Shown piece by piece: positions 10,531 through 20,337 of a stretch of DNA of 64,000 nt (its first letter is position 1; each line of letters opens with the position of its first letter). The position numbers and the translations under genes are program-made. This stretch comes from Bradysia coprophila (lineage: Eukaryota > Arthropoda > Insecta > Diptera > Sciaridae): the NCBI RefSeq assembly GCF_014529535.1, contig NW_023503376.1, positions 3,563,608 through 3,627,607 on the forward strand, given 5' to 3'. Below the pieces are notes generated by a model that worked only from the letters and a program-made list of their open reading frames with translations, made no database searches and was not told the origin of the DNA.

Positions 10531-11351
10531 ACAACCGAGCGATAAATGCTTTTTCAGGCACTAGATGTGAAGATTGTCACTCGAGGCCGCATAGTGTTCC
10601 AAAACGTTACTGCCACATTCATAAATCTATTTTTGACATCAGTACGTCACTTTGCGACCTCTTTATGTACTGAATTACCCTACAGTAACAGTAAACTTTC
10701 GAAAAACCAAGAAAATTTTTTCTTGGTTTTTTGGGTTTTGGAGCCCATTTTCCCCTTGAGGGTTTTGTAAATTTTCCTTGTTAAATATAATAATCCTAAG
10801 GACGTTGCAACTTGCATTGAGACACCTCAAGCATATTCCTTATGGTATTTTCTATGTTCCCCTGCCTCTCGCCTTCACTTACTGCTGCAGAAATGTTAGT
10901 GACAACGATTTTATTTCATGAGGCTTTTTTGAAATTTGTTGGTTATTGATGAAAGTGTGGAATCAGATACCTGTTTTACAGCGATTGGTGAGCAGGTTGG
11001 TTCGGGAACATAGAAAATACCATAAGGTATATACATGTATGCTTGAGGTGTCTCAATGCAAATTGCAACGTCCTTAGGATTTTTATATTTAACAAGGAAA
11101 ATTTACAAACCCCTCAAGGGGAAAATGGGCTCCAAAACCCAAAAAACCGAGAAAATTTTTTCTTGGTTTTTCGAAAGTCTACTGTTACTGTAGGGTAATT
11201 CGGTACATAAAAGGGGTCGCAAAGTGACGTACTGATGTCAAAAATAGATTTATGAATGAGTTAGTAACGTTTTGGAACACTGTGGGCCGTAGGCAGAGTG
11301 TGACAATACACATCGTGTACCTAAAAAAGCATTTATCATCGAGTTGTATAC
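10531..11351. mobile_element. foldback element, arms ~340 bp
   Basis: Left-arm blocks GATAAATGCTTTTTCAGG, TGTTCCAAAACGTTAC, CTTTCGAAAAACCAAG and CTCAAGCATA occur inverted on the right. A non-matching centre of about 140 bp lies between 10866 and 11005. Each arm also contains a small hairpin, CCAAGAAAATTTTTTCTTGG. Confidence 0.8.
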
Positions 11352-11746
11352 AACATTTAATAAAGGCAGCGGAAAGTCCTACTTTTCGTCACTTGTCGCG
11401 AAAAAAATATTGTGGAACCTCTAAACGACATAATTAAATATCGTTTCTCTGACTTAGAGTAATCCACGCCATTAGTCGTATAAATTTCGTCATAGAGAGC
11501 TATTTTCACCTTTGTTACGATCTGTCAGTTTTTTTATTTTGCGATTTAGTATGGAAATGAAAACTAACATTGAGATATCTTTGCTGTTTTAACCCGAGCA
11601 AAAAAAATGAGCCAAAAAGTATATGCATGCATATACTGGTTCTTAAGTACATATATGATCATAAACTTTTATATACTGTCTGTTGCAGGTATATTTTAGG
11701 GTATAATTAAATACTGCTTACAGTATATGAACATTTACTTTTATAT

Positions 11747-12687
11747 AGAGGGATTCTTTTGAAAATCCACCTATCAAAATCGGACCCATTTCGTCTAGGA
11801 TGGATATATACATGGTTTGATAGGTCTTTGCCAGTAGACCTCAAATCAGGCCTCACACAGTCTCGAGCCACACCTGGTTGCTGGTGGAAGATCTCCGAAG
11901 TTGGAAAAATAGTGATTTTTATCCGAATTTTTTGGCCGTTATAAATGATCGTTTCGGTTGAGAGTGGGCTCGTTGGAAAGCTGAGCTTAAGTACTTTCGG
12001 GTCATGCCTAGTTTGGTTAGATTCATTTATTTATGTTTCCAAAAATTTGCCAGAAAAATTTTCAAAATCTGTTTGAACTTTAGACAGGTCTGGGCTGGTA
12101 CTAATGACGCTTAATGTGAACCTAACATGCTAGTCGTAACACGCATTGTCTAAGCTTTCCATCGATACCTCATTTGCAGTGCTGGTGATTGCTGGTGAGT
12201 TTTACGAGTAGCGGTTGTACTAACATAAAATTCTGTTATGTCGGCAATCACCAGCACTGGAAATGAGGTACAAACGGAAAGCTTCGTAAGCTATGTTACG
12301 ACTAGCATATTAGGTTCACAATAAGCGTCATCAGTACCAGCCCAGACCTTTCTAAAGTTCAAACAGATTTTGAAAATTTTTCTTGCAAATTTTTGGAAAC
12401 ATAAATAAATGAATCTAATCAAACTAGGCATGACCCGAAAGAACTTCAGCTCAGCTTTCCAACGAGCCCACTCTCACCCGGAACGATTATTTATAACGGC
12501 CAAAAAATTCGGATAAAAAACACTATTTTTCCAACTTCGGAGATCTTCCACCAGCAACCAGGTGTGGCTCGAGACTGTGAGAGGCCTGATTTGAGGTCTA
12601 CTGGCAAAAACCTTTCAAACCATGTATATATCCATCCCAGACGAAGTGGGTCCGATTTTGATAGGTGGATTTTCAAAAGAATCCCTC
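11747..12687. mobile_element. palindromic element, arms ~460 bp
   Basis: The left end GAGGGATTCTTTTGAAAATC is matched inverted at the right end. Inner blocks such as ACCTGGTTGCTGGTGGAAG and CAATCACCAGCACTGG recur on both sides and the centre lies near 12215. The 61-codon frames on the two strands are mirror translations of one arm, not genes. Confidence 0.85.
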
Positions 12688-13105
12688 ATACTGATTATTT
12701 AATCATGCCCTTCTGTATACTTTTGCATACTAAAAGTCAGCCTGTCATGAAATTTCGTCGAGGCAACATCCTTGTGAGGTGTCATGTGAGACCAATGTTT
12801 AAAAATAAGAAAATTCTTGAAACATTTTCCTAACAGTTCACATTTTACTGTTAATTCCGTTGTCATTTTTCTTGTTAGACGTATCTGCGGGGCTTTCTCT
12901 TGTTAGGAATATGTGTAAGGCTTTGTCTCGTTAGGTATTAGGGTTTGTCTGGCGAGAACGGATATTAACAGAAAAATGGGCAACGTATAAGACAACATTT
13001 TGTTTCATTAATTTTCTCATTCTTCAAAGTCAACAAAGATTGTGACTAGCCGAAGATGGGTGATCAAAACCGAAAATGTCATATTTCATTAAAAGCACTT
13101 TTTAC

Positions 13106-13378
13106 CAAGGTAAATATAGTGAGGAGGTAATGACATATATAACCGAATCAGATGTGCGGTGGCACGAAAGTTCGATACAAACGTCATCGAATCCCTTTGT
13201 TGAAAGCAAAAAATGGAATAGAAAGTCGGGCCATCTGTTGTGAGATAGTGAACATATTTTTGTGAAGTACAAGTAAATCGTAGTCAACCATTTAAAAAAA
13301 AAAAGATGTCATTGGCATCGAACTTATGTGCTAGGCCGCGCGTCTGAATGGCATTACCTCCTCACTCTATTTACCTTG
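13106..13378. mobile_element. MITE with ~24 bp terminal inverted repeats
   Basis: The left end is CAAGGTAAATATAGTGAGG followed by AGGTAATG. The right end is the inverse (CATTACCTCCTCACTCTATTTACCTTG, one mismatch). The interior is unrelated single-copy sequence. Confidence 0.75.
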
Positions 13379-13615
13379 CTTTTTACCAACAATTTTCTCA
13401 CAAATGTCACCAGAGCGTCATGAGTATAAAAAAGTTGATACGCTAAATAAGTACATGAAAATGCATGACGGTATACTGAATATTCATATATACTTCCATA
13501 TACTGGTTTTGTATGGGAAAAAATCGAAGAAAAGGTATCCAAATACTTCACCATTTACAAGGAAATAATCATATAGTTTCATATACTTTTTCGTCGATTT
13601 TTTTTGCTCGGGAAG

Positions 13616-13787
13616 TGGTTTTTTACTTTTTTTTTGGACCAAAATGTTTTTAAATGTGTTTGGAATCGATTAACATTAACAAAATAATAAAATAGAAAAA
13701 ATATTTTCACACAATCTGTTAATGCCAATCGATTCCAAACACATTTTAAAACATTTTGGTCCAAAAAAATATGGAAAACCACTTTTA
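13616..13787. repeat. short palindrome, arms ~70 bp
   Basis: GTGGTTTTTTAC, GGACCAAAATG and GTGTTTGGAATCGATT on the left are mirrored on the right, with a spacer of about 36 bp. Confidence 0.75.
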
Positions 13788-13849
13788 ACAAGCAAAGATA
13801 TCTCAATTTAAGTTTTCATTTCCATACTAAATCGCAATTGAAGGGCTCT

Positions 13850-14512
13850 AACCCGCGTGTAGGTAGGTCATTCGATTTATATTAACGTTTTTTGAGGATT
13901 GGGATGTGTAATAATGACAGATTGTGAGCCTGATAAAGTACTTTGAATCGATCTTCATACAACGATTGATCCAACAGAGACATCTAAAGTTCGCACTTTC
14001 CGCACATATATCATGATGCTGAGTTGCTTAAATGTCTCTTATTCAAATGAGTTAAATTTCTTTGCAAGCGTATCCGGATGATATCTTTGAAAAAATCAAA
14101 ATTGCCCACCTTCAAACTTAATCTTTCTATTTGTCATTACAAAACCGGAATTTTTAAAATCGGAAGCGTTTTACTCAATTGTGAGCGCGAGTGGAAAGAC
14201 AGATAATTTTATGTGTCGATTTTGCATATTTCACTTACTCAGGGAGTCTAGCTCGACCAAAGCACCTAGCAGAGTAATAGAAAAAAATAAAGCAGTACTT
14301 TAATCGAAGTATGCGAATATTTCCACACCTTTTTTTTCATAATGTCACTGCAAAATTACCATTAAGGCTGCTAATGGTATTATTGGTATCAAAAAACTAC
14401 TCTATTTGACGTGTAAAAACCTCTATTACCCTGCTAGGTGCTTTGGCTCGACGTGTTGTAAACCTAGTGTTAAACCCGTGAGACCCCTGCACTTCGTATG
14501 AGTCTAAAAAAT
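13850..14512. mobile_element. old, diverged relative of the 1.2 kb GACCCGTACGAAG family
   Basis: CGGAAGCGTTTTACTCAA, then GGAAAGACAGA, then TTACTCAGGGAGTC, then CTCGACGTGTTGTAAAC, and the end GAGACCCCTGCACTTCGTA follow the same order as the right half of the element at 33155-34387. It is interrupted by the MITE at 14258. Confidence 0.6.
14258..14445. mobile_element. hAT-like MITE with 23 bp TIRs
   Basis: The ends are CAAAGCACCTAGCAGAG... and its inverse ...CTGCTAGGTGCTTTG, with one mismatch over 23 bp. GCTCGAC flanks both sides (14251-14257 and 14446-14452), a 7-8 bp target duplication of the size hAT elements make. The related 1.2 kb family shows the uninterrupted sequence, so the insertion point is confirmed. 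Confidence 0.8.
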
Positions 14513-15130
14513 ATCATTTTATGGATACACGTCGTCGTACATACAACCGTGTAATGACACACATTTATGAGGAAAGGCATTGGAATTAACTGCTGTAAGA
14601 TGTAAAAAAGAATCGGGTTAATGACTTCGCAGTAATTTTCTTTACATGTCGCGTCAATCACAAAACCGCCAAAACTTTAATCAGAGAGCAAAGCACAAAA
14701 CTTAAAAATATTTGAAGAAATATTTGAAAAATATTTTTATTATCTCAATGACGAATTCGTTAGGAACGTGTTCGCGAGAAGAAGAAAAAAAAACGTCATC
14801 ACCATTTTGACAAATTTTATTTATTTTTTTCTGTTGGCTCATTCATCTAATATTCCTGTTCTTTGGGAAATATTAAAAATTTTTGTTACTTAGTATTTCA
14901 AATGAATAATAATTCGGACAATAAATTTATTTTCGTTTATTTTAAGAGTGTCGTTCTCGGAAGAAGAAGAAAAAAATGGTCAAACAGCGTGTACGGTTTG
15001 AGCTATTTTATGTTTCAAAATTATGTTATAAATTAAAATGTCCTGTCGTCGACATTGAGTTTTTTTTTAAATAATTTTGTCTCTTTAGGTATTGGACATA
15101 CAAATAGTTGTTTGTTCAACGAGTGAAGAA
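14513..15130. other. intergenic, nothing recognised
   Basis: AT-rich sequence with no supported gene or repeat. Confidence 0.4.
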
Positions 15131-15207
15131 AAGTTGGAAATTGAATTTCTAAGGTCTCGCTGCGCTCGAGCCACAATTCACCCGAGTATATGCAATTTCC
15201 AACTTTC
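15131..15207. repeat. hairpin with GC-rich loop block
   Basis: AAAGTTGGAAATTG at the left and CAATTTCCAACTTT at the right enclose GGTCTCGCTGCGCTCGAGCC, whose TCGCTGCGCTCGA core can fold on itself. Confidence 0.6.
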
Positions 15208-15550
15208 TTCCCAAGATAAACACAACGTTTTTCACGGCAAAGGCTTTCGAAGTTTCAGCGTTGTGAAATAAACATTTTCATTTTTTGGTAGAGAAGCAAT
15301 GATTATAAAGGTACGGAAATGGGTATTTAGTATCCGGCTGTAGTTGAACAACTGTAGCTGCTGTCAACAACCAAATAGCCGTGCATGTCTTGACTAAGAT
15401 TTATGAAAAATGAAGCGTATCAAGCAGAACTGTCTCGGACACCTTCGATACGGACACCTCCGCAACGATTCTAACATCACATAAATCAGTGGATTATCTC
15501 TGACGTTCCCTTAGAAAAATCATGGAAAAATGTCTTGACCGACTCCCCTA

Positions 15551-16582
15551 TGTTGAAGATTGAACTTAGCATTCTCATAAATTCTAATTGACTTAAATCA
15601 ATCAAGTTGGCACTTGAGGAAAGACAGTTTTTTTATGTTTATTCTGTTAGTATCAGCGATTGAATAAACATCACTTTTTTGTATCACTGCTTTTATTCCT
15701 CACCGCAAACTGGAACCTCTAACAGGTTATGGGCCCAGATCGGGGATAGGGCAGTGAAAAGTAGAAGATGAAGATGGAAATAAAATCGAGAATGAAAGTA
15801 TGCTGACATGGACTGAAAACGGAGTAGGATTTGGAATATGATTTGGAAAAGGAAGAACGTTGACGACAGGACTAAAAATGGACGAAAGAGTGGATTGCGA
15901 GCAATGAAAGAAGAAGAAACAAGTGTTATTTACGGCATCGACATTGGCAAAGTTTACCGGACGAAAGAAAAGAAAAGAAAAGAAAGGAAAAGAAAAGAGA
16001 AGAAAGTGGAACAGAGTTTCAGCAACAGAACTTGAGCGGAGAGCAACAAAGTTTGAGCAAAAGAAAAAGGATACAAGAGAAGAAATAGACAAAAAGAGAA
16101 GAAGAAGACAAAAGAAGAAGAAGAAGATGGAGGAGAAGATGATAAACAGAACAAAAGAAGAAAACGAAGACGGAAGGCAAAAGACGAAGGTGGAAGATTC
16201 ATTGGGACAATGGTTGAGAAGTCGGTCGCCGCAGAGTCGGTCGTTGGTGGCAAAGTTGCATGTGAAGGCTTCGATAGTTATTCGTACGGCGGAGTGAATG
16301 GTTATGATGGAGAAGCTGGTTACGGCAGTCCATATGGTTCTGGTTAAGGAGGAAGTTAACGGAGACGAAGACTTAAGATAAAATTTGATTTATTATGTTG
16401 TCGCTATGCAACGGAGGATGATATTTTTATTCAAGTGGTAGAATTTATGGGAATGAGAAGAAGTGTTGAAGATTGAACTTAGCATTCTCATAAATTCTAA
16501 TTGAGTTAAATCAATCAAGTTGGCACTTGAGGAAAGACAGTTTTTTATGTTTATTCCTCACCGCAAACTGGAACCTATAACA
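15551..16582 (+). mobile_element. Ty1/copia-type LTR retrotransposon fossil, small non-coding form
   Basis: Two direct repeats beginning TGTTGAAGATTGAAC and ending AACA lie at 15551-15724 and 16464-16582. CCCTA on both sides (15546-15550 and 16583-16587) is a 5 bp target duplication. Directly after the left repeat GGTTATGGGCCCAGA fits the primer-binding site used by copia-like elements, and a purine-rich tract precedes the right repeat. The 740 bp interior is purine-rich and has no recognisable gag or pol, so it is a defective, parasitic form. The two LTRs differ in length, so it is not fresh; age is moderate. Confidence 0.75.
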
Positions 16583-16613
16583 CCCTAATCAAATAATTTG
16601 GAGTTGAGTCAGT

Positions 16614-16746
16614 GCCACCTTTGCCATATGGGCAAGGAATCTAAAAAAACGTTTTTTTAGTCAACTAATTGGCGCCGAGAAAGATTATTTGTGGCGCAGG
16701 TTTAAAAATTGTCCTTGGCGCTAAAAAGCTAAAGGTGGCAGTGGCT
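16614..16746. repeat. possible small TIR element
   Basis: CAGTGCCACCTTTGCC at the left and AAGGTGGCAGTGGC at the right are imperfect inverses. No clean target duplication is visible. Confidence 0.35.
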
Positions 16747-16749
16747 GAG

Positions 16750-17600
16750 AGGGAACGTATCGAAATGAAATGTGAATACTGTTTCCGAAACGACTATACA
16801 TTGCACAAAATACTATTGTATCATGCCTAAGGATATGTACATTAGTCTCAGGTGCCAGACGACGAGAACAAATAGGGTCCGATCTATTCTGTGTTAATGA
16901 TCGTTAAGCTTGCAGTGATACGTTATCACACCAACTACTTGTTTCCGATCTCGTAAGTTTAAAAAGATCATTACTCCAGTATTTCGATACAACTGGTCGA
17001 AATAGCTCGGTAAGTAGAAGATTTAGTGAATATAGTACAATGTGTTCCACCTTTCTCAACAAAAAATTATTTTGTGCGTACCCTTGCCCAGTGTATTAAG
17101 TGTTGTCCGATGCGGCACTGTTAAACACCATCACTTATAATATAAATTTGAACAACGTGTACAAGAGAGGATCAATTACTTTTAATGTATAATTCACATG
17201 TTCTTTAAGTAAACATTTTACTAATTTTATGTGTGTGGTGTGTGTTTGCGTTAAATGAAAATCCTGATTAATAGTAACTCATTTTCCGTATAATTTCGCG
17301 AATATTGTGAATACCACAAGGTGCGATAAGCAACGAAACAAAAATTCGACAATTCCGAGAAATATTTAAGTAGAGAAAATGATGTTAGTCATCGTCGTCG
17401 TCGCTGTTTTTATTTTTTGCATCATTTAAATTTATACGTGCGGTCACTACTCAAGAAAAGAGAAGAGAGTACAACTAAGTCTGAAACAAAATAACGTCAT
17501 TTTATCGGCAATTAAAGTGTACAGCACGTTGTATTATACATTGTATACGTTTCCTGCTTTTATTTTTATTTTCTCTTTTGTTTCCAATTTTTATTTTTTT
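16750..17600. other. intergenic, nothing recognised
   Basis: Mixed AT-rich sequence; no supported gene, tandem array or strong inverted repeat seen. Confidence 0.4.
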
Positions 17601-17607
17601 ATTTTAA

Positions 17608-19210
17608 GAGTGATATCGCCAAATCTTCAGGTGATTTTTTTAACTTTGGAAACAAGCGGTCTCCGATTTTAATGAGTGATAGCTCGTTGGATTCGTCTTT
17701 CAATTCTAGGAGACACGTATCTTTCACTTTTTCTTAAAAAAAATTGTTTTCTTTGAAAAGCGCTCAAAAGTGAAGACATGTCAGAGGGTACCGAAAACAG
17801 TTTTTCGGCAATAACTCAAGAAAAAATGATTTTAAATTGTTGTAATGTTGTGCGAATGTCGGCCTTGGAAAGACCTACAGGTAGAGTATACGCACCGCTT
17901 GGTGCTAGTTGATCCACTAGTGTTATGACTAGAAATATAGTGAATGTTCGGAGAGTCCGCCTTCTCTGCAGCTTCGATGTACCACGGAACTGAGTATGGG
18001 GTGTCTTAGCTGGCCTCACCCACTATCGTTGAACATATAAATGAACCCAGTACTTTTTGGCTGCAAGCCTACAGAAGTCTTGAAAAAAAAGTTGGTGCCA
18101 AAATGTAGATTTTTTCCGTCTGTCTGAGGGCCCAACTGCCAGAACAGCGTCTGGAACAGTTCTACGTGAGTAATTTTGTATCGTCTACTATTCCCTTACC
18201 GTATACGCTTCACTTTGACTCGAATATAGGTCGTTACGACATATCCAGTGTTAGTAATTCTTGTGAAAAATTATTAAATTTTTCTCGGAGGATTTTAGTC
18301 AAATGAAGTGTTAGCTTATAGCAAATGACCTCAGGAGTCCGGAACAGTAATTAGTTTTTCAATTGGACCAATATTTGCTACGCGACCGGAGTTTGGAAAA
18401 ACGATACGATCAAGTGGGAGCAAACGGTTTTCCAAACTCCTGTCACGTAGCAAATATTGGTCCGATTGAAAAACTAATTACTGTTCCGTAGTCCTGAGGT
18501 CATTTGCTATACGCTAACACTTAATTTGACTAAAATCCTCGGAGAAAAATTTAATAATTTTTCACAAGAATTACTAACACTGGATATGTCGTAACGACCT
18601 ATATTCGAGTCAAAGTGAAGCGTATACGGTAAGGGAATAGTAGACGATACAAAATTCCTCACGTAGAACCGTTCCAGACGCTGTTCTGGCAGTTGGGCCC
18701 TCAGACAGAAGGAAAAAATCTGCATTTTGGCACCAACTTTTTTTTCTAGACTTCTGTAGGCTTGCAGCCCAAAAGTACTGGGTTCATTTATATGTTCAAC
18801 GATAGTGGGTGAGGCCAGCTAAGACACCCCATACTCAGTTCCGTGGTACATCGAAGCTGCAGAGAAGGCGGACTCTCCGAACATTCACTATATTTCTAGT
18901 CATAACACTAGTGGATCAACTAGCACCAAGCGGTGCGTATACTCTACCTGTAGGTCTTTTCAAGGCCGACAATTGTACAACATTACAACCATTTAAAATA
19001 ATTTTTTCTTGAGTTATTGCCGAAAAACTGTTTTCGGTACCCTCTGGCATGTCTTCACTTTTGAGCGCTTTTCACAGAAAAGAAATTTTTTTAAGAAAAA
19101 GTGAAAGACACTTGTTTCCTAGAATTGAAAGACGAATCCAACGAGCTATCACTCATTAAAATCGGAGACCGCTTGTTTCCCAATCACCTGAAGATTTGGC
19201 GATATCACTC
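17608..19210. mobile_element. 1.6 kb near-perfect palindrome with TTAA at both ends
   Basis: Arms of about 790 bp with a spacer near 18402-18428. The outer ends are TTAAGAGTGATATCGCC and its inverse, so TTAA sits at 17604-17607 and 19211-19214 as a probable target duplication. The 67-codon frames at 17816-18019 (minus) and 18809-19012 (plus) are the same sequence read in each arm, with four differences. No transposase. Confidence 0.85.
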
Positions 19211-19214
19211 TTAA

Positions 19215-19760
19215 GTTTTTCGTTGATGAATGGGAATGGTGCCGAAAGTAGTGCTCTGTAGAAAGATAACTGTAGGATTTTATTGCAGTCACCAGGTGGT
19301 GCGCGAAATGACAAAATTCGAATCAACTGTCATCGACAGCGATTATGAAATGAACAACTAGAGACATCGTTCCCAAATAGCGTCAGCGATTTTTTTTGCA
19401 AATTCGACGTCTGTGAATTTCTTTGAGGAATTTATTGTTCCGAATTAGAGATCAGTAGTTAAACTCATTCTATCATTTAGTCACAACCAGCGGGATCTCT
19501 TTAGTTAGCGAGACTTATGACCGAACTGTGTGCAAACTAAACGCAACTAACTTCACAATCAATGATCTAGCAAAACCTGTGTGCGTTCATTACTTGAAAT
19601 GAAAGAAAATGAACTAAATGAGGGGAAGATCCATGGCAGGACCTAATATTGAAAATTATTTCACGAAAACTTCACCTAATTTCGCTGAATTTGGTGAAAT
19701 ATTTCTCTAATTAGGTCCTAGTCCAAGGGATTGAAGTTGTGTAAGGTTTGTGCACAAATG
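19215..19760. other. intergenic with a short hairpin element
   Basis: A short inverted repeat lies at about 19637-19720 (AGGACCTAATATTGAAA and TCTAATTAGGTCCT, with TTTCAC/GTGAAA inside). The rest shows nothing recognisable. Confidence 0.45.
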
Positions 19761-19962
19761 TACAAAAGTGCTTTAGATAGCTCTCGGTGCCCTGAGTACG
19801 AAACATGCATCCGTTGGTCTTACTTATGTCTGTGGTTCCTCTGCAGCCGCTTTATAAAAAAATATGTAAAAATGTAATTTTGGAACGGGACAGTTGGTAC
19901 ATCAGGTATTTATGGTGCTGTCAGTTCAAATAACCACTCCAAAGTTCTTCACTACCTATCGT

Positions 19963-20092
19963 TAGTCTTGATTTCCTCTTACGAAAAAAACACACCGTTT
20001 TCTCTCCGTTACTCTTTAAACAATAGGAAAGAGGTTTAGTTAAATGGAGGCAAAAAAGAGTGGTTTTTTGGTAAGTGGAAATCAAGCCTTAG
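19963..20092. mobile_element. ~125 bp MITE, copy 1
   Basis: Ends TAGTCTTGATTTCC and GTGGAAATCAAGCCTTA are inverse. Internal CTCTTTAAACAATAG and GAGTGGTTTTTTGG are shared with the copies at 25326 and 46096. It lies within the duplicated unit and corresponds to the copy at 46096. Confidence 0.75.
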
Positions 20093-20099
20093 TACCGAG

Positions 20100-20335
20100 G
20101 TTGAAACAACAACGGAAAATCCCGTCCCACCATTCGCATTCGAAGGTCATTCGCTCATACTTTCCCGTCGTTCGCTCCATTCATTTGCTTATTTTTCATT
20201 CATTCGCTCATATTTATCGTTCATTCGCTCATAATTTGGTCTCGTTCGTTCCACTCATTCGCTCATATTTCCCTGAATTCGCTCCAATCGCCTGTCCCAG
20301 CATTCGCTCTTGTTGTTTCCCCCTCGCTTAGTTCA
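20100..20335. repeat. degenerate CATTCGCTC tandem tract
   Basis: CATTCGCTCATA/TTT-type units occur about ten times with varied spacers. A similar CCATTCGCTCCAT tract closes the window near 63945-64000. The 95-codon frame across it is a translation of the repeat. Confidence 0.6.
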
Positions 20336-20337
20336 AC

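Larger units (their letters stand above)
11592..13613. mobile_element. inverted-repeat element with CCCGAGCAAAA ends
   Basis: CCCGAGCAAAAAAAAT at the left and ATTTTTTTTGCTCGGG at the right are exact inverses. Behind them both sides carry AAAAAGTATATG-type, then GTATAT-rich sequence. The interior contains the separate palindrome at 11747-12687 and the MITE at 13106-13378. No coding potential. Confidence 0.6.
11542..13837. repeat. outermost layer of a nested inverted-repeat block
   Basis: GCGATTTAGTATGGAAATG near 11542 recurs inverted at the right end (CATTTCCATACTAAATCGC), each next to AGATATCTTTGCT or its inverse. Everything between has been inserted or expanded: the element at 11592, the palindrome at 11747, the MITE at 13106 and the palindrome at 13616. 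Confidence 0.65.

Noticed and set aside
15838-16297. Lysine/arginine-rich and serine-rich open frames on both strands
   Set aside because: They come from the purine-rich interior of the LTR fossil; composition alone keeps the frames open.
17816-19012. Two matching 67-codon frames on opposite strands
   Set aside because: The same palindrome arm read twice; no family signal.
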